From positions 1 to 64,000 of the forward strand of contig CANJCB010000004.1 of the NCBI GenBank assembly GCA_947473305.1: DNA of 64,000 nucleotides. Direction: 5' to 3'. This DNA comes from Rhodospirillales bacterium. Its GTDB lineage: Bacteria; Pseudomonadota; Alphaproteobacteria; ATCC43930; CGMCC-115725. The position numbers and the translations under genes were made by a program. Of the stretch, positions 61,128-64,000 are shown one piece after another (the first letter of the stretch is position 1; every line of letters starts with the position of its first letter). The notes below the pieces were generated by a model. The model saw only the letters and a list, made by a program, of their open reading frames with translations. It was not told where the DNA came from and did not search any database.

Positions 61128-62383
61128 CGAATGGCACCTTCCGGCTCGATGTCCATCAATTCGGCATAATAGGACCAGAAGCCCCGGACCGGGATGTCGC
61201 TGATCTTATGCTCGACCTCCTCGGGGATCGCGCCGCCGCCGCCCATTTCGACGATGGCCGAGCAGTCGGCATCGGGACGGGTGGCACGATGGGCGACCTC
61301 GACCGCCTCGCCGTCTTCCATGGAGATGAAGCCGCCGGGGCCGACCATATTGGTCTGAAGCTCGCGGAAGTTCTGCATCTCCGCCGTATCGTCGTCATAG
61401 CCGAAGAGCGTCCAATGGAGCTCGAAGTCGTTGATCCCCCGGGTGCGGATCTGGCGGGCGGCGAGGCTGTTGCGGATCTGCTGGAAGGTCACATTCGGGA
61501 AGACCGAGCAGATCGCGAGGCTGATGCCGTCCTCGAATTCCGGCAGATATTCCAGCACCTGTCCATCGCTGAGGCCGAAGTCCTTCACCTCGACCTTGCC
61601 CTGCTGATAGGTGGCGGAGAACTGCTCGGTCGAATCGCTGCCCTCCTTGCCCCAGGAGATATTGTGGCGATGGCGCGGGTCGAGGCTCGCGCCGCCCGTA
61701 TGGGTCACGCGGCTGATGCCGAACTTGCGGTGGAACTGGTGCAAGAGCGAGCCGTGGTACTGGTCGCGCACGTTCTCCGCATAGAGCTTCCAATTGCCGT
61801 GAATGCGCTGGCGCTGATAGCCCATGATCCGGATCGGCTTCGCCGTCAGCCGTTCCAGATGCCAGAGCATTGTCGCGCCGAGATAGTCGCGCAAAGGCTC
61901 GACCTCCTCGGCGAAGGTGCCGAAGATGATGCCGTTGAGCATCTCGACCCGGATCTTGCGGAGCGCATGGTCCTTGGTCTTGAAATCCGGCGACATGCCG
62001 CCGCCTTTGCCGGGAACCCCGCGCTGGAAGGGCACGCCGATGAGCTTGCCTTCGAGGTCGTAGCACCAGCGGTGATAGAAGCAGGTGTGGTCCGTCGCAT
62101 TGCCGTGAGACTCGCGGCGGACATTCGCCCCGCGATGGACGCAGCGGTTGACGAAGGCGTGGACCTTGCCCTGCATGTCCCGGTTGAACAGCACCGGCGT
62201 GTCGCCGAGCCAGGTCGTGCGGAAATCGCCGGGCTTCGGGATCTCGGCCTCAAGACCGACATAGAGCCAGACCGGCCCCCGGAAGATACGCTCCTGCTCC
62301 TGCGTATAGACATCCTGGTCGTGATAGAGGGCGAAGGGGACCCGGGAGTAATCCTTGGTCGTCCAGATATCCTTGGTCAGCAT
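61124..62383 (-). CDS. Aromatic-ring-hydroxylating dioxygenase alpha subunit (Rieske)
   Basis: A 419-residue catalytic subunit. The Rieske [2Fe-2S] cluster is held by Cys81-x-His83 (RCVHRGANV) and Cys101-x2-His104 (CFYHRWCYDLEG). The mononuclear iron site is Asp207, His210 and His215 (VRDQYHGSLLHQFH), the standard D-x2-H-x4-H. The rest resembles anthranilate/salicylate-type dioxygenase alphas, so it may act on an aromatic acid. No ferredoxin or reductase gene is in the operon; electron donors must be elsewhere in the genome. Confidence 0.9.
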   Translation of the reverse strand: MLTKDIWTTKDYSRVPFALYHDQDVYTQEQERIFRGPVWLYVGLEAEIPKPGDFRTTWLGDTPVLFNRDMQGKVHAFVNRCVHRGANVRRESHGNATDHTCFYHRWCYDLEGKLIGVPFQRGVPGKGGGMSPDFKTKDHALRKIRVEMLNGIIFGTFAEEVEPLRDYLGATMLWHLERLTAKPIRIMGYQRQRIHGNWKLYAENVRDQYHGSLLHQFHRKFGISRVTHTGGASLDPRHRHNISWGKEGSDSTEQFSATYQQGKVEVKDFGLSDGQVLEYLPEFEDGISLAICSVFPNVTFQQIRNSLAARQIRTRGINDFELHWTLFGYDDDTAEMQNFRELQTNMVGPGGFISMEDGEAVEVAHRATRPDADCSAIVEMGGGGAIPEEVEHKISDIPVRGFWSYYAELMDIEPEGAIR

Positions 62384-62417
62384 CGAAACCTTCCTCCGTC
62401 CGGCAATACCGGCATCG

Positions 62418-63152
62418 TCATCCTTCGAGCTCGCGCACCGCGGACAGCGCGAGTTCCGTCGTCAGTTGCAAATGATCGCGCAGCAGGGCGCAAGCCTCCT
62501 TGGACTTGCGGGCAACCGCCGCCGCCATGAGACGGCGATGCTCCTCCAGCGAATCGCGCTTGGGATGGGTCCCCTTGGTATAAGCCAGCGCCAGATGCCG
62601 GTAGCGTTCGGCCTGGGCATAGAGCACCGCCCGAAAGTCCAGGAGCCGGCGCGAACCGCAGGCCGAGACCAGCACCGTGTGAAACCGCCCGTGGCGCAAC
62701 TCACGCTCGTCATTGCCGGCGAGGTCTTCGCTCATCCTCTCCTCGACGCGGAGAAGATATTGGAAGGCCCCCGCAAGCTCGGCTTCCCAGCGGTCATCGC
62801 CCCGCTCGATCGCCTTGGCAAGAGCCGCCCCTTCGATGGTGATCCGCAGTTCCGCCAGATCCAGGAAATCCGTGACCGAGATGCCCGTTACCCGCGCCCC
62901 CTTGTGGCTTTCGATCTCGATCAGCCCTTCGGACTGGAGCCGGGACATCGCCTCACGCAGGGGGCTCACCCCAACGCCATAGCGCAACCTCAATTCATCG
63001 AAGCGCAGGCGCGCATTGGGCGCGAAATGGCAGCGCAGCAGATCCGAGCGGAGGTGTCGGTAAGTCGTCTCGTTGATCGTGCGGGACGGGCTCTCGTCGT
63101 CGAGCGCAAGGGGTTGTCCCACTGCCTTTGTCACGGTCGGTTGCTCCGTCAA
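62418..63152 (-). CDS. GntR family regulator, FCD type
   Basis: A 244-residue regulator with an N-terminal winged helix (TYRHLRSDLLRCHFAPNARLRFDELRLRYGVGVSPLREAMSRLQSEGLIE, in part) and an FCD effector domain (RITIEGAALAKAIERGD, GRFHTVLVSACGSRRLLDF, EEHRRLMAAAVAR). It lies first in the amidase/dioxygenase operon, 34 bases before the alpha gene, and diverges from RidA and an SBP, so it probably controls both directions from the 224-base gap (63153-63376). Confidence 0.92.
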   Translation of the reverse strand: MTEQPTVTKAVGQPLALDDESPSRTINETTYRHLRSDLLRCHFAPNARLRFDELRLRYGVGVSPLREAMSRLQSEGLIEIESHKGARVTGISVTDFLDLAELRITIEGAALAKAIERGDDRWEAELAGAFQYLLRVEERMSEDLAGNDERELRHGRFHTVLVSACGSRRLLDFRAVLYAQAERYRHLALAYTKGTHPKRDSLEEHRRLMAAAVARKSKEACALLRDHLQLTTELALSAVRELEG

Positions 63153-63174
63153 GAATTTACGAAGATTACCTAGA

Positions 63175-63318
63175 TTTTCGAAAACTTACACTCTAGCCTA
63201 AGTGAGCAGGCGCTCTTCCGCCAAGAAAAATCGCGTGCGGCGATCCTTGACGAAGCGTGCAAGCAGCGGCGAGCAATCGGCCAAAGACTGGATCCAATTT
63301 ACTAAACCCCGTTGACGG
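63175..63318. promoter_or_regulatory. Two palindromes in the GntR/RidA divergent region
   Basis: The gene-free stretch 63153-63376 holds TTTTCGAAAA (63175-63184), a perfect palindrome 23 bases from the GntR start, and CCGT-TG-ACGG (63309-63318), 59 bases before the RidA start. The second shares a GT-TG-AC core with the palindrome at 36957-36968. Both are placed where a FCD-type GntR regulator could control its own gene and the divergent RidA/SBP pair. A GTTGACG word also makes a plausible -35. Confidence 0.4.
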
Positions 63319-63376
63319 AACCTAAGTTAGCCGACACTCTCCTGCCAAGGAAAAACGCAAAGCAAAGGGGCATAAG

Positions 63377-63772
63377 GTGGAAACTAAACAGGTCGGCAAT
63401 CCCAAGGAACTCCCGCAGCCAGCCGGCGTCTGGTCCAATGTCGTGGTCTCGAAGCCCGGGCGCATGGTCTTCGTGGCCGGGCTGCTGGCCGTGGACGGGC
63501 AGCGCAACATCGTCGGCCCCGGCGACATCCGGGCTCAGACCCGCCAGGTCTGCGAGAACCTGAAGACGGCCCTCGCCAGCGTCGGCGCAGAGATTTCGGA
63601 CGTGGTGCGGGTCGATGTCTATATCGCTGACATGAAGCATTTCGACGCGATCCACGAGATCCGCCGGCAATATTTCACCAAGGATCCGCCCGCCTCCACC
63701 ATGGTCGAGGTGAGCCGCTTCACCAAGGAAGAGGCCCTGATCGAGATCACGGCGATTGCGGTCATTCCCTGA
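63377..63772 (+). CDS. RidA/YjgF family enamine/imine deaminase-like protein
   Basis: A 131-residue RidA-superfamily protein. The family core is RMVFVAGLLAVDGQRNIVGPGDIRAQTRQVCENLKTAL (in part) and VVRVDVYIADMKHFDAIHEIRRQYF with PPASTMVEVSRFTKEEALIEI (in part); the usual catalytic Arg is not in the R(P)PAR-type form but reads PPASTMVEV. The start is GTG at 63377, with AAAGGGG seven bases upstream. RidA proteins remove reactive enamine intermediates; a specialised member (RutC) acts in pyrimidine breakdown. It is divergent from the GntR-dioxygenase operon. Confidence 0.9.
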   Translation: METKQVGNPKELPQPAGVWSNVVVSKPGRMVFVAGLLAVDGQRNIVGPGDIRAQTRQVCENLKTALASVGAEISDVVRVDVYIADMKHFDAIHEIRRQYFTKDPPASTMVEVSRFTKEEALIEITAIAVIP

Positions 63773-63806
63773 GCGACCCGAACCGGAAATAGGAAGGGCA
63801 CCGGCA

Positions 63807-64000
63807 ATGGCGCGTATCGCAATCTATGCGGCTTTCGGAGTTGCCCTTCTGACGGTGCTCGGAACGGCGCAAGCGCAGGAACCGAGACGCGGCGGGACCG
63901 TGATCACCACGGTCCAGGCCGATCCCAATGTGATCAATCCGGCGATCTCCACCTCGCCGCCGGACGGGATCACCGGCTGCATGGTCTATGAGGCGCTGAC
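63807..64000 (+). CDS. ABC transporter substrate-binding protein, family 5 (copy 4, N-terminal part)
   Basis: The first 64 codons are seen before the window ends. The signal peptide MARIAIYAAFGVALLTVLG ends near TAQAQ, and EPRRGGTVITTVQADPNVINPAIS and GITGCMVYEALT match the family 5 binding proteins at 28587, 42802 and 49133. The ATG at 63807 has AGGAAGG ten bases upstream. The gene continues beyond the right edge and lies 34 bases after RidA in the same direction. Confidence 0.88.
   Translation, partial: MARIAIYAAFGVALLTVLGTAQAQEPRRGGTVITTVQADPNVINPAISTSPPDGITGCMVYEAL

Overview
The window is high-GC DNA of an alphaproteobacterium, most likely in or near the Rhodospirillales. The grounds are the housekeeping order rpmH-rnpA-yidD-yidC-engB-argB...dapD-dapE...truA-fmt-def-rmuC...recR-ybaB-dnaX-SRP RNA, a short SRP RNA, and intergenic palindromes of a type common in this class. 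This assignment is inference from gene order, not a database comparison.

Layout. Bases 1-255 hold the tail of a putative transposase and a tRNA-Arg(ACG). Bases 412-14532 are housekeeping: a lipoprotein, gpt, ggt, an RlmI-like methyltransferase, a sensor kinase on the opposite strand, then a long plus-strand run from a strong rpmH promoter through the membrane-insertion genes (rnpA, yidD, yidC), engB, argB, a VOC protein, a HAD nucleotidase, dapD, dapE and two membrane proteins. An aldehyde dehydrogenase (14666-16099) converges on truA-fmt-def. Bases 17757-18830 are rich in hairpins and palindromic repeats. Next come rmuC, an isopenicillin-N-synthase-like oxygenase, a binding protein, two transglutaminase-like proteins, a VOC protein, recR-ybaB-dnaX, the SRP RNA and nudC (to 28530).

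From 28.5 kb to the right edge the character changes to accessory catabolism. (a) Plus strand: family-5 solute-binding protein (SBP) and UbiD-family decarboxylase. (b) Minus-strand operon: fused 5-oxoprolinase/hydantoinase and two tandem luciferase-like flavin oxidoreductases. (c) Minus-strand six-gene operon 44385->38063: SBP, two alpha/beta hydrolases, FAD monooxygenase, M29/NicX-like metalloenzyme, GntR regulator, with a 2OG-Fe(II)-type oxygenase converging on it. (d) A 2-hydroxyacid dehydrogenase, OprB-like porin, HpcH/HpaI aldolase, Lrp regulator with another SBP, DUF3750 protein, TauD-like dioxygenase, PAS sensor kinase and MFS exporter. (e) Minus-strand six-gene operon 63152->56774: GntR regulator, Rieske dioxygenase alpha and beta, amidase, a protein with two isochorismatase-type hydrolase domains, and a Tat-exported SBP; RidA and a further family-5 SBP diverge from it.

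Together the right half looks like uptake and stepwise breakdown of nitrogen-containing aromatic, lactam or amide compounds. The enzyme classes recur in the known nicotinate (Nic) and pyrimidine (Rut) pathways, but the gene sets match neither. There are six solute-binding proteins in the window and no ABC permease or ATPase gene. The substrates cannot be read from the sequence. No CRISPR array, complete insertion sequence, prophage or replication origin was seen.
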